17,516 nucleotides of DNA from contig UQJF01000059.1 in the NCBI GenBank assembly GCA_900541315.1, forward strand, positions 1 to 17,516, read 5' to 3'. Below the pieces are notes generated by a model. The model saw only the letters and a program-made list of their open reading frames with translations. It was not told where the DNA came from and searched no databases. The position numbers were made by a program, and so were the translations under genes. This DNA is from an uncultured Clostridium sp. Lineage in GTDB: Bacteria; Bacillota; Clostridia; Lachnospirales; Lachnospiraceae. The first letter of the stretch is position 1; each line of letters begins with the position of its first letter. Of the stretch, positions 1 through 9,719 are shown one piece after another.

Positions 1-33
1 AGCATAGGGTTCAAAATCCTTGAGGAAAATGTG

Positions 34-60
34 TCAACTAATATTGACAATATCAGTTGA
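34..60. repeat. 27-bp imperfect palindrome at the AraC break point
   Basis: The arms TCAACTAATATTG and CAATATCAGTTGA pair around a single central base with one mismatched position per arm. The palindrome sits where the AraC-like reading frame loses similarity and covers its stop codon. No T-run follows on either strand, so it is not an obvious intrinsic terminator. It may be the end of an inserted element or a recombination site; only 33 bp lie beyond it in the window, so this cannot be decided. Confidence 0.45.
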
Positions 61-156
61 TAAGCGGTAACAGCCACAGCTGCCAACAACGAGTGGCTGC
101 CGTTTATCCTTAAAATCCTGGCGGGACTGGTTCAGATACCCAGTATTCATGTACAT
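34..156 (-). pseudogene. Truncated AraC-family regulator, N-terminal fragment
   Basis: A minus-strand reading frame starts at an ATG (154-156) preceded by an AAAGGGGG ribosome binding site and encodes about 40 residues before a stop at 34-36. The stretch PLVVGSCGCYRLST resembles the extreme N-terminus of AraC-type sugar regulators of Lachnospiraceae, where the cupin-like ligand-binding domain should follow. Here the similarity ends at about position 60, where a 27-bp palindrome begins, and the frame stops. No helix-turn-helix region is present in the window. It is divergent to the beta-galactosidase gene, the usual place for a local activator, so it was probably that gene's regulator before disruption. 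The family call rests on recognition of a short N-terminal pattern and is moderate. Confidence 0.5.
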
Positions 157-238
157 TTGCATACCCCCTTTGTAATAGTATATCATTTTGTGCATATTTC
201 GTCTATTTCTATTCATGTACATGCACAGCATAATTCTG

Positions 239-3362
<3,124 letters not shown>

Positions 3363-3646
3363 AAATGATTATTTTCTGATTATGGGGCATTGTTATTTCG
3401 GATTACCGATACAGTAACAGTGTCCCTTTTACGCACGATATAAATGATTGAAAAAATCTGCATAAAACATTAAAAGCTCGTTGATATAATTATGAATTCT
3501 ATTCATCCTAAATATCCCCTTTCTTTTTGTTTGCAGGTTCATTATAAAACCATTTCACTTTGCGAGCTTGTCAAATCGCAGTAACTATTAGCCAAATCTT
3601 GCATCAGGGCGATACGCTTCTTATCTTAATTTAGGAGAATTTTGAA
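3363..3646. other. Intergenic region between lacZ and the AraC regulator
   Basis: About 284 bp of AT-rich DNA without a credible gene. It contains a -10-like TATAAT at 3485-3490 without a clear -35 box, and a distant inverted repeat AAGCTCG / CGAGCTT. A single CCCTTTTACGC at 3424-3434 faintly resembles the repeats upstream of the kinase gene. No convincing terminator follows lacZ, so read-through into the regulator is possible. Confidence 0.4.
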
Positions 3647-4450
3647 ATGCATTTAGTATACGAAAATACAAAGGAAGAGATTATTGCAATAAAAAAGACA
3701 CCGGTCCACCGGCCACCGCATCTACATAATGCGCTGGAAATTGTATATGTTACAGAGGGATGCGTTGAACTCGGTGTTGGAGAAGAACTTTTCCATATGA
3801 ATCAGGGCGACATTGGTTTTATCTTTCCAAATATCATTCACCACTATCAAGTATTTTCATGTCAGCGCAATCAGGCAATTTATTTAAACGCTTCTCCATT
3901 CCTGGTTGACCGGTTTACAGATATTTTGGAAAACAAAGCGCCAAAGCCACCCGTAATAAAAGCTTCCTCTATAGAACCTGATGTTTATCATGCATTTAAT
4001 TCCATTCTCGGCGCACAAAAGGACGACATTACATTGGTCCAGGCGTATCTGCAGATTATACTGGCAAGATGTATCCCAAAATTTCAGCTGGTTGAGAAGA
4101 AGTCTGTCGGAAGCACGGACCTGATCTACCGCACGGTATCTTATGTCTCCGGAAATTTTAAGCATTCCATTACGCTGGAAAGCATGGCCAGAGATCTGGG
4201 TGTCAGCAAGTATGTTCTGTCTAGGATTTTTTCTAAAACATTCCATAAAAACTTCAACCAGTACCTGAATGATGCCCGGTTGGGATATGCATGTCAGCGA
4301 CTTGAAAATACCAATGATACAATCACGGAGCTCTGCCTTGACAGTGGATTTAAAAGTTTGCGCACTTTTAACCGTGCGTTTAAGGAAAAGTTCAAAACTT
4401 CCCCCAGTGAATACCGGAAAACATTTGTTAGAAATTGGAATATGATGTGA
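3647..4450 (+). CDS. AraC-family transcriptional regulator with cupin sensor domain
   Basis: A 267-residue regulator with an N-terminal cupin-like sugar-sensing domain (about residues 15-95, including HRPPHLHNALEIVYVTEG, NQGDIGFIFPN and HHYQ) and a C-terminal pair of helix-turn-helix motifs typical of AraC/XylS proteins. The first lies near SITLESMARDLGVSKYVLSRIF (about 173-195). The second runs from about 224 to 258, ending in the signature TFNRAFKEKFKTSPSEYRK. AGGAG at 3633-3637 lies 9 nt before ATG. It follows lacZ in the same direction and converges on the sulfatase operon, so it probably controls lacZ or the transporter in response to an internal sugar. The last codons and stop lie inside a 26-bp tandem duplication, which barely alters the C-terminus. 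Confidence 0.9.
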   Translation: MHLVYENTKEEIIAIKKTPVHRPPHLHNALEIVYVTEGCVELGVGEELFHMNQGDIGFIFPNIIHHYQVFSCQRNQAIYLNASPFLVDRFTDILENKAPKPPVIKASSIEPDVYHAFNSILGAQKDDITLVQAYLQIILARCIPKFQLVEKKSVGSTDLIYRTVSYVSGNFKHSITLESMARDLGVSKYVLSRIFSKTFHKNFNQYLNDARLGYACQRLENTNDTITELCLDSGFKSLRTFNRAFKEKFKTSPSEYRKTFVRNWNMM

Positions 4451-4477
4451 TGTCAAGAAATTGGAATATGATATGAT
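4431..4477 (+). repeat. 26-bp-period tandem duplication over the AraC stop codon
   Basis: A 21-bp segment beginning GAAATTGGAATATGAT occurs at 4431-4451 and again at 4457-4477 with one substitution (G to A). Both copies contain the same in-frame stop context, so either one alone would end the regulator at nearly the same residue. It looks like a recent replication slippage event. Confidence 0.7.
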
Positions 4478-4831
4478 TGCCGAGCGCATGATCCTATGAT
4501 ATACTGATGGGACGGCAAGTCAGAGCACATTAATATGACCAGACAATATATGCAGAGAAGATATTCGAATATCTGGAGTATCACTTGATACAGAAAAGAA
4601 AGTTTCCTGATCTTCGCGGAAGTAATTCTATCCATATTAACATATTGTCTAGTGAATGATAAAACCGTGGGACACAAGTGGATAGCTCGCTTATGCTTTG
4701 CCCTATCAAACAATCGAACGAAAATCCCCCACTTCAAGCGTTTGCTAAGTGGAGGTATGTCGCATAGGATTTTTTTGTTCATACTTGATTTCATATTGTC
4801 CATGACATTAAATTCACATGTACATGCAGAT
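4478..4831. other. Intergenic region with an IS200/IS605-like hairpin and a short open frame
   Basis: No intact gene is seen between the convergent AraC and sulfatase genes. A 41-codon open frame without a good start (4534-4659, plus, containing KRKFPDLRGSNSIHINI) could be a coding remnant of unknown origin. At 4726-4755 a C-rich block (CCCCCACTT) and its partner AAGTGGAGG flank a small AGC-GTTT-GCT inner stem. This architecture resembles the right end of IS200/IS605 (TnpB) elements. A T-run at 4770-4776 follows. No TnpA or TnpB protein fragment can be read, so the element call is tentative. Confidence 0.3.
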
Positions 4832-4857
4832 AGGCACTTTCGATTCCAAAAGTGCCT
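4832..4857 (-). terminator. Hairpin downstream of the sulfatase operon
   Basis: Nine-base arms AGGCACTTT and AAAGTGCCT flank an 8-nt loop; the hairpin begins 8 nt after the sulfatase stop codon. Its position fits an operon end, but no T-run follows on the minus strand, so it may act as a 3' stabilising structure or a weak terminator rather than a canonical intrinsic terminator. Confidence 0.45.
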
Positions 4858-4865
4858 GCTGTTTG

Positions 4866-6341
4866 TCAAACTCTACATTTTTCTTTATCTTTATAGTATA
4901 ACTCTATGGACTGATCAAATGCATTTTCCTCATAACACATTTTTTCCTGTCCGCGGCCTACAGCCCCGCCTTTTCTGGCATCCATCTTAGGGTCTGTGTA
5001 ACGATCAAACCACTCTTCCATTTCAGACTTTAAGCGCTGGATCTGCTCTTCCCAGACTGGGTTTCCATAAAGGTTATTTTCTTCATCTGGATCCGTGGAA
5101 AGATCATAAAATTCGCAGGGACCATCACCGTAGCGGTGGATATATTTTAATTTTCCCTTCTTGATCATACGGGTCTTGCTGTATTCATCAAAAACTACGA
5201 TACGATCCTCATATTCAGCAGTTGGATGATTGATCTGTTCCAGCAGACTCCTTCCAGGTTGCTTCAACTCCAATTCATATTCACAGCCGGCCAGGGACAG
5301 AATGGTTGGGAAAATATCGTACTGTCCTGCCATAGCAGAGCAAGTGCTTCCTGGTGCCTCGCAGCCAGGTACTTTGATGATGAACGGTACCTTTACAGAA
5401 GAATCATACATATTTGGTGGATAGGTTCCGTTTCCTTTACCCCAGATACCATGCTGTCCTAAGTTCATACCATTGTCAGAAGCAAAGATGATCACCGTAT
5501 CGTCCTCCAAGCCATGGCCCTCTACCCAATCCATGATCTTGCCGACACCCGCATCCATGGCAGAAATTGCCGCATAGTAGCCGGTCAGGTATTCCCGTCT
5601 CTTCTCCGGTGTATCCCCGATCGGACAGGTATTTGCCTGCCACGGGTGAATCGGCAGATCCGGCGTATCCTTAAATTCGCAGTCCTTGTAAAGATCCCTA
5701 AATTCCTTTGGATGTTCATTTTCTTCCCACGGGCTGTGTGGCGCTGTGTAATGGACACTTAAATAAAACGGTGCGCCTTCACCGGACATTTTATCCAGAT
5801 ACTCAAGAGCATGGTTTGTAATGGTGTCAGTGATATATTCATGAGAAATGGAAAGCACTCCGTTTTCAAAAATATCTGCATCATAATAATGGCAGCCGCC
5901 TCTTCCAACGGTGAAATAGTACTCAAATCCTTTTTTCTTGTTGATGTTATCACCCATGTGCCATTTTCCACTTAACGCACAATGGTAACCATTTTCAGCC
6001 AGATACTCCATATAAGTCTTGTGGCCTTTTAAATAATCAATGGCTTTATCTTCCATGTCGAAACCGTCCATCACAGCCATATGGGGATATTTCCATGCAT
6101 CCAGATTGCCTTTTTTCAGCCAGTCCTGGATACCATGGCAGGAAGGGATTTTTCCAGTTACAATGCTGGCTCTGGCCGGTGAACACACCGGAGATGTGCA
6201 GTAAAACTCATCAAAAGTGGTTCCCTGCGCTGCCAACCGTGTTAAATTCGGAGTCTTAATGTCATGGTTTGTCTCCGATTCTACTGCCCATGCCCCCTGA
6301 TCATCCGTAATGATAAAAATGATATTTGGTTTCTTTTTCAT
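4866..6341 (-). CDS. Sulfatase, formylglycine-dependent, Cys type (S1 family)
   Basis: A 491-residue type I sulfatase that hydrolyses sulfate esters. The maturation motif is CSPAR (Cys53 to Arg57, followed by ASIVTG), so Cys53 is the residue oxidised to formylglycine; Cys rather than Ser fits the anSME gene at 12966. Other active-site signs are the metal-binding DD (13-14), GKWHMGD (K126, H128), HYTAPHSPW and SDNG (D289, N290). The N-terminus (MKKKPNIIFIITDDQ) goes straight into the first beta strand, so no signal peptide is present and the enzyme should be cytoplasmic. ATG at 6341 was chosen over a TTG two codons upstream because AAAGGA lies 6 nt before it. It is the last gene of the transporter operon, 22 nt after the permease. 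Substrate specificity and S1 subfamily cannot be set by eye; a sulfated galactose- or hexosamine-containing oligosaccharide is likely from context. Confidence 0.93.
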   Translation of the reverse strand: MKKKPNIIFIITDDQGAWAVESETNHDIKTPNLTRLAAQGTTFDEFYCTSPVCSPARASIVTGKIPSCHGIQDWLKKGNLDAWKYPHMAVMDGFDMEDKAIDYLKGHKTYMEYLAENGYHCALSGKWHMGDNINKKKGFEYYFTVGRGGCHYYDADIFENGVLSISHEYITDTITNHALEYLDKMSGEGAPFYLSVHYTAPHSPWEENEHPKEFRDLYKDCEFKDTPDLPIHPWQANTCPIGDTPEKRREYLTGYYAAISAMDAGVGKIMDWVEGHGLEDDTVIIFASDNGMNLGQHGIWGKGNGTYPPNMYDSSVKVPFIIKVPGCEAPGSTCSAMAGQYDIFPTILSLAGCEYELELKQPGRSLLEQINHPTAEYEDRIVVFDEYSKTRMIKKGKLKYIHRYGDGPCEFYDLSTDPDEENNLYGNPVWEEQIQRLKSEMEEWFDRYTDPKMDARKGGAVGRGQEKMCYEENAFDQSIELYYKDKEKCRV

Positions 6342-6363
6342 AATCAATCCTTTATCCTTTCCT

Positions 6364-7194
6364 TTATCCTTTCACACCACCTGCTGTAAGACCGCCGATA
6401 TAATACTTCTGCGCTGCCAGGAAAATGGCAAAGATCGGTAAAATGGAGATAACGCTGGCAGCCATGATCAGGCTGTATTTTAATCCAGTTTCATCCATGA
6501 AGTTTACCAGTCCCAGGTTGATGGTGTAGAGATTTTTATTATTGATGAAGATAAGTGCATTATCATAATCATTCCAACTCCATGTAAAGAACAGAATGAC
6601 CAGTGTTACCAGCGCCGGCTTGCAAAGGGGTGCTATAATCTGGAAACAGATGCGCATATCTCCCGCCCCGTCAATGCGAGCTGCTTCAGAAAGTTCCTCC
6701 GGTATCTGCAGCATGTACTGGCGCACCATAAACACGCCGTAAATGGAAAATGCAGCCGGAAGGATCAGTGCCCAATGGGTATTGTAAATGCCCATTTCCT
6801 TAAACATCAACATTTTGGGCACCATTAAAAGCTGATGGGGAATCATCATGGTCGCCAGATAAAGAAGAAAGATCTTATCCCTTCCTGGAAACTTTATCTT
6901 GGAAAATCCATATCCCGCAAGGATGGAAGTTGTTACTGCAAACCCAACAGAAAGCAGTGTTACCTTCGCTGAGTTTAAAAACATCAATGAATAACTGTAT
7001 TTACCAAACCAGACTTCTTTGAAATTCTGAAGGTTCAGATAATCCGGAATCAGTCGGAATGGCACTGCGAATATATCCGCCTCTCTCTTAAAACTGGCAG
7101 AAACCATCCAGATAAAAGGAACAATACACAGCAGTACTAGCGACCAGAGACAGAGGCTACATATTATTTTTGCGATTCTTTTATTGTTCTTCAT
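6364..7194 (-). CDS. Carbohydrate ABC transporter permease, MalG-like (CUT1)
   Basis: A 276-residue inner permease with about six membrane segments. The first is near residues 10-30 (IICSLCLWSLVLLCIVPFIW), followed by the family-typical MVSASFKREADIF. The cytoplasmic EAA loop EAARIDGAGDMRICFQIIAPLCKPAL, which docks the ATPase, is clear. It pairs with the upstream permease to carry oligosaccharide across the membrane. It lies 14 nt after the first permease gene, with AAGGGGG as ribosome binding site, and is followed by the sulfatase, so uptake and desulfation are co-expressed. No ATPase gene is nearby; such CUT1 systems usually share one MsmX-type ATPase encoded elsewhere. Confidence 0.93.
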   Translation of the reverse strand: MKNNKRIAKIICSLCLWSLVLLCIVPFIWMVSASFKREADIFAVPFRLIPDYLNLQNFKEVWFGKYSYSLMFLNSAKVTLLSVGFAVTTSILAGYGFSKIKFPGRDKIFLLYLATMMIPHQLLMVPKMLMFKEMGIYNTHWALILPAAFSIYGVFMVRQYMLQIPEELSEAARIDGAGDMRICFQIIAPLCKPALVTLVILFFTWSWNDYDNALIFINNKNLYTINLGLVNFMDETGLKYSLIMAASVISILPIFAIFLAAQKYYIGGLTAGGVKG

Positions 7195-7208
7195 TTCATC
7201 ATGCCCCC

Positions 7209-8099
7209 TTACTCTTCATTACGCTTCTGGATGCGGAACTGCAGCCAGGTAATGAAGAAGATGATCGCTAACAGGACGATTCCCTGAGCAGATGCGAATT
7301 CCAGTTTACCAAACTGGAAAGCTGTACGGTAAATGTTGTATACCAACATGGTTGTGGCCGTTCCAGGTCCACCGTGGGTCATCAGGTTGATCAGTCCAAA
7401 CACCTTGAAAGAGTTGATCACCGATGTGATGACGATAAAAAAGGTGGTTCCTGAAAGCATGGGGATCGTTACATACCAGATACGGGCAAGCCCGTTTGCT
7501 CCGTCAATGGCAGCTGCTTCATACAGATCTTTAGATACATTGATCATACCGGAAAGGAACAGGATCACGGTATAGCCCATGTTCTGCCATACACAGATCA
7601 TCACAATCGTCGGCAATGCCCAGTGAAGATCTGAAATAAAGACCGGCGGATTTGACATTCCAAGTTTTCTAAGTAAATTCAAAATCGGTCCATTATTAGA
7701 AAAAAGAGCCAGCCATACCGCGGAGATCGCTACAATATTTACGATATATGGCAGATACAGTCCCAACTGTACAAATTTCTTTCCGACTACATATTCATTT
7801 AAGAGATAAGCCACAATGAAAGACAGTACGATTAAAATCACCACATAGCTAACCGTGAACACAATGTTATTGATGAGGGAAGCGCGAAACCACGCATCCC
7901 TCCATATTTCAATGTAGTTGGAAAATCCTACGATCTTAATGCCTTTAAATCCTTTGGAAAAGTCCCACTTCGAGATACTTATAATAAAGCTGAAAAGCAT
8001 GGGAACGGTCCAGAATATAAGCACACCAATCAGGTTGATGCCGATAAAAGCATAGCCCTTTGCGGCAGTTTTAAGTTTCTTGCGCTTTTGTTTATCCAT
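7209..8099 (-). CDS. Carbohydrate ABC transporter permease, MalF/UgpA-like (CUT1)
   Basis: A 296-residue permease with six predicted membrane helices (first at about 15-38) and the EAA loop YEAAAIDGANGLARIWYVTIPMLSG. Its length matches the short MalF-type subunits of Firmicutes CUT1 transporters that lack the large periplasmic insert of E. coli MalF. It lies 15 nt after the solute-binding protein gene and 14 nt before its partner permease, and is clearly in one operon with them. The ribosome binding site is weak (AGGTGA), so translational coupling with the upstream gene is plausible. Confidence 0.93.
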   Translation of the reverse strand: MDKQKRKKLKTAAKGYAFIGINLIGVLIFWTVPMLFSFIISISKWDFSKGFKGIKIVGFSNYIEIWRDAWFRASLINNIVFTVSYVVILIVLSFIVAYLLNEYVVGKKFVQLGLYLPYIVNIVAISAVWLALFSNNGPILNLLRKLGMSNPPVFISDLHWALPTIVMICVWQNMGYTVILFLSGMINVSKDLYEAAAIDGANGLARIWYVTIPMLSGTTFFIVITSVINSFKVFGLINLMTHGGPGTATTMLVYNIYRTAFQFGKLEFASAQGIVLLAIIFFITWLQFRIQKRNEE

Positions 8100-8114
8100 A
8101 GGTCATCACCTGCA

Positions 8115-9482
8115 CTACTGTTCCTGAGCGATTTTCTCATCCGCTCTCTTTTGGGCATTTTGTAAGGTCTCTTCTACAGACTGGGCACCTGCAAATACCT
8201 TATCAAATTCCTCAGTCAGAATAGTATTGATCTCTGTTGCAACTGGCATGTTCTTACGTACATAAAAGTCAGTTGGTGTCAGATAGATATTTTTAGCACT
8301 TTCCATATCAAACAGATCAGACTGCTCTCCAAAGATCAGAGAAGCCACTTTATCTGCATCATATTTCTTGCACGCTGGGATTCTTGCATATGGCGCAACA
8401 TAATCCATACCTTCTTCCAGATACCATTTTATGAACTTCATAGCTTCCTGTGGATGCTGAGATTTGGAATTGATGCTTAAGTCATCGCTGTAAGAAGTGG
8501 TATAGTTATTTTCCTGATCTGCAGACAGTCTTGGCATTCTTGCAAAACCAACCTTGAAATCGTGAGGATAATTGTCTGTATCCTTTACATTTCTTACGAC
8601 CCAGTCACCAAATACCATGGCAGCCTTGCCAGTTAAGAGCATATTTGCAGGCTCCATTTTCTGTGTGGTTACATCTACATAACTTGGTTCAATTCCTTCT
8701 TCTACACGCTGTAAGTACTTCTCGGTAAGATCTTTTACATCTTCTGTATCAATGGCTGCGGATTTTCCATCTGGAGCATACATCCAGTCAAGCCCCAGCT
8801 TGCTCTCAATCATACGAAGAGCCGGCTGACCTGCATCATATCCTGGGAAAAACCAGCCATAAACCTTATCGTTTCCTTCTCCCTTTGTCAGCTTTCTTGC
8901 TGTATCAATGAACTCATCGTAGGTCCAGTCATCGTTTGGATATGGAATTCCGGCATCATCAAACATCTGCTGGTTGTAAAGGATAGTGGAGGTAATACGC
9001 TTTGCCGGAAGGCTGTAATAATGACCATTGATCTCCTTCTGTTTAATGTTTTCATCATAATCATCTTCCAGACTGAAGCCGGCGCCTTCAAACAGTTCGT
9101 CCAGTGGATACATATATCCGTTCTCAATCCTCTTCATTAAAAGAACGTCATTCATATTTAAAAATACATCAATGGAATCATCCGACATCAGTGTCATATC
9201 CAGTTTTGTATTTCCTGCATCGTCATTGACGTATCTTGTATACTCTACCTGGAGATTGGGATCTATTTTATTAAAAGCTTCACATACCTGCTCCGGCCCC
9301 ATATTCTCTGCAAAAGATCCCCACCAGTGAAGTACGACCGGCTCTGTGGAGCTTTCTGCGGATGCATTGCTTTCCCCCTTTGTGTCTGCTGTCGTGCTGG
9401 AACTGGAATTTCCGCAGCCGGACAGTACGGAAACTGCCATCACTGCTGATAACCCCAATGCAACTGTTCTTCTTGTTTTCAT
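8115..9482 (-). CDS. Extracellular sugar-binding lipoprotein of the ABC transporter (family 1)
   Basis: A 455-residue solute-binding protein. The N-terminus has a lipoprotein signal (MKTRR, hydrophobic stretch, lipobox VLSGC with Cys23), followed by a Ser/Thr-rich linker and the mature start VVLHWWGSFAENMGPEQVCEAFNK, typical of family 1 (MalE/UgpB-like) proteins. DWTYDEFIDTARKLT and AAMVFGDWVVRN are further family motifs. It captures the oligosaccharide outside the membrane and gives it to the two permeases downstream. It is the first gene of the operon, with AGGAGG 8 nt upstream and its own promoter. Sugar specificity is unknown; the sulfatase in the operon suggests a sulfated ligand. Confidence 0.94.
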   Translation of the reverse strand: MKTRRTVALGLSAVMAVSVLSGCGNSSSSTTADTKGESNASAESSTEPVVLHWWGSFAENMGPEQVCEAFNKIDPNLQVEYTRYVNDDAGNTKLDMTLMSDDSIDVFLNMNDVLLMKRIENGYMYPLDELFEGAGFSLEDDYDENIKQKEINGHYYSLPAKRITSTILYNQQMFDDAGIPYPNDDWTYDEFIDTARKLTKGEGNDKVYGWFFPGYDAGQPALRMIESKLGLDWMYAPDGKSAAIDTEDVKDLTEKYLQRVEEGIEPSYVDVTTQKMEPANMLLTGKAAMVFGDWVVRNVKDTDNYPHDFKVGFARMPRLSADQENNYTTSYSDDLSINSKSQHPQEAMKFIKWYLEEGMDYVAPYARIPACKKYDADKVASLIFGEQSDLFDMESAKNIYLTPTDFYVRKNMPVATEINTILTEEFDKVFAGAQSVEETLQNAQKRADEKIAQEQ

Positions 9483-9512
9483 AATACCTTCCTCCTTTTA
9501 CTTGTTGGCTTT

Positions 9513-9542
9513 ATTATAGACCCGATACCCCTTGTTTTTGAA
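9513..9542 (-). promoter_or_regulatory. Promoter of the transporter-sulfatase operon
   Basis: On the minus strand a perfect -10 box TATAAT (9513-9518) lies 18 bp from a 4/6 -35 box TTCAAA (9537-9542). Transcription would start near 9506, about 25 nt before the binding-protein ATG. The imperfect -35 box and the repeats directly upstream suggest activator dependence. Confidence 0.6.
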
Positions 9543-9562
9543 CGGAGAATAAAAAGGCAAAT

Positions 9563-9642
9563 TGGTATTTTTTTACGCTTGTGGTAATATTTTTTGAAAA
9601 ATGGTACTTTTTTACGCAATTTTCAAAGATACTTTTTTTTGA
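9563..9642. repeat. Tandem direct repeats in the divergent control region, likely regulator operator
   Basis: GGTATTTTTTTACGC (9564-9578) and GGTACTTTTTTACGC (9603-9617) differ at one base and are 39 bp apart. A weaker copy GGTAATATTTTTTG (9583-9596) lies midway, and a fourth GATACTTTTTTTTGA (9628-9642) follows. Spacing of about 19-20 bp between the first three places them on one helix face, as expected for paired AraC-type DNA-binding domains. The first copy lies about 20 bp upstream of the -35 box of the transporter promoter, a suitable place for an activator such as the YesN-like regulator encoded at 11410. Confidence 0.55.
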
Positions 9643-9719
9643 ACTTTCACTATTGTATACTTTAAACACAAGATACCGCTTTAAAATCTCAGCAATATAA
9701 GGAAGAGGGAGGATTTATT

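Noticed and set aside
61..110. CAGCCAC/GTGGCTG inverted repeat near the left end as a regulatory hairpin
   Set aside because: It lies inside the coding remnant of the AraC fragment, with a long loop and bulged arms; probably chance.
3424..3434. CCCTTTTACGC as another copy of the kinase-region operator
   Set aside because: Only the TTTTACGC core matches, it is single, and it lacks the GGTA part.
3884..4489. 201-codon minus-strand open frame opposite the AraC regulator
   Set aside because: It is the antisense shadow of a clear AraC gene and shows no family motifs.
4491..4770. 8-bp inverted repeat ATCCTATG/CATAGGAT enclosing about 280 bp, considered as MITE ends
   Set aside because: Too short for the distance, no target-site duplication, and no further terminal similarity.
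4453..4869. 138-codon minus-strand open frame between AraC and sulfatase
   Set aside because: No ribosome binding site, no recognisable domain, overlaps the sulfatase stop and the hairpins; composition looks non-coding.
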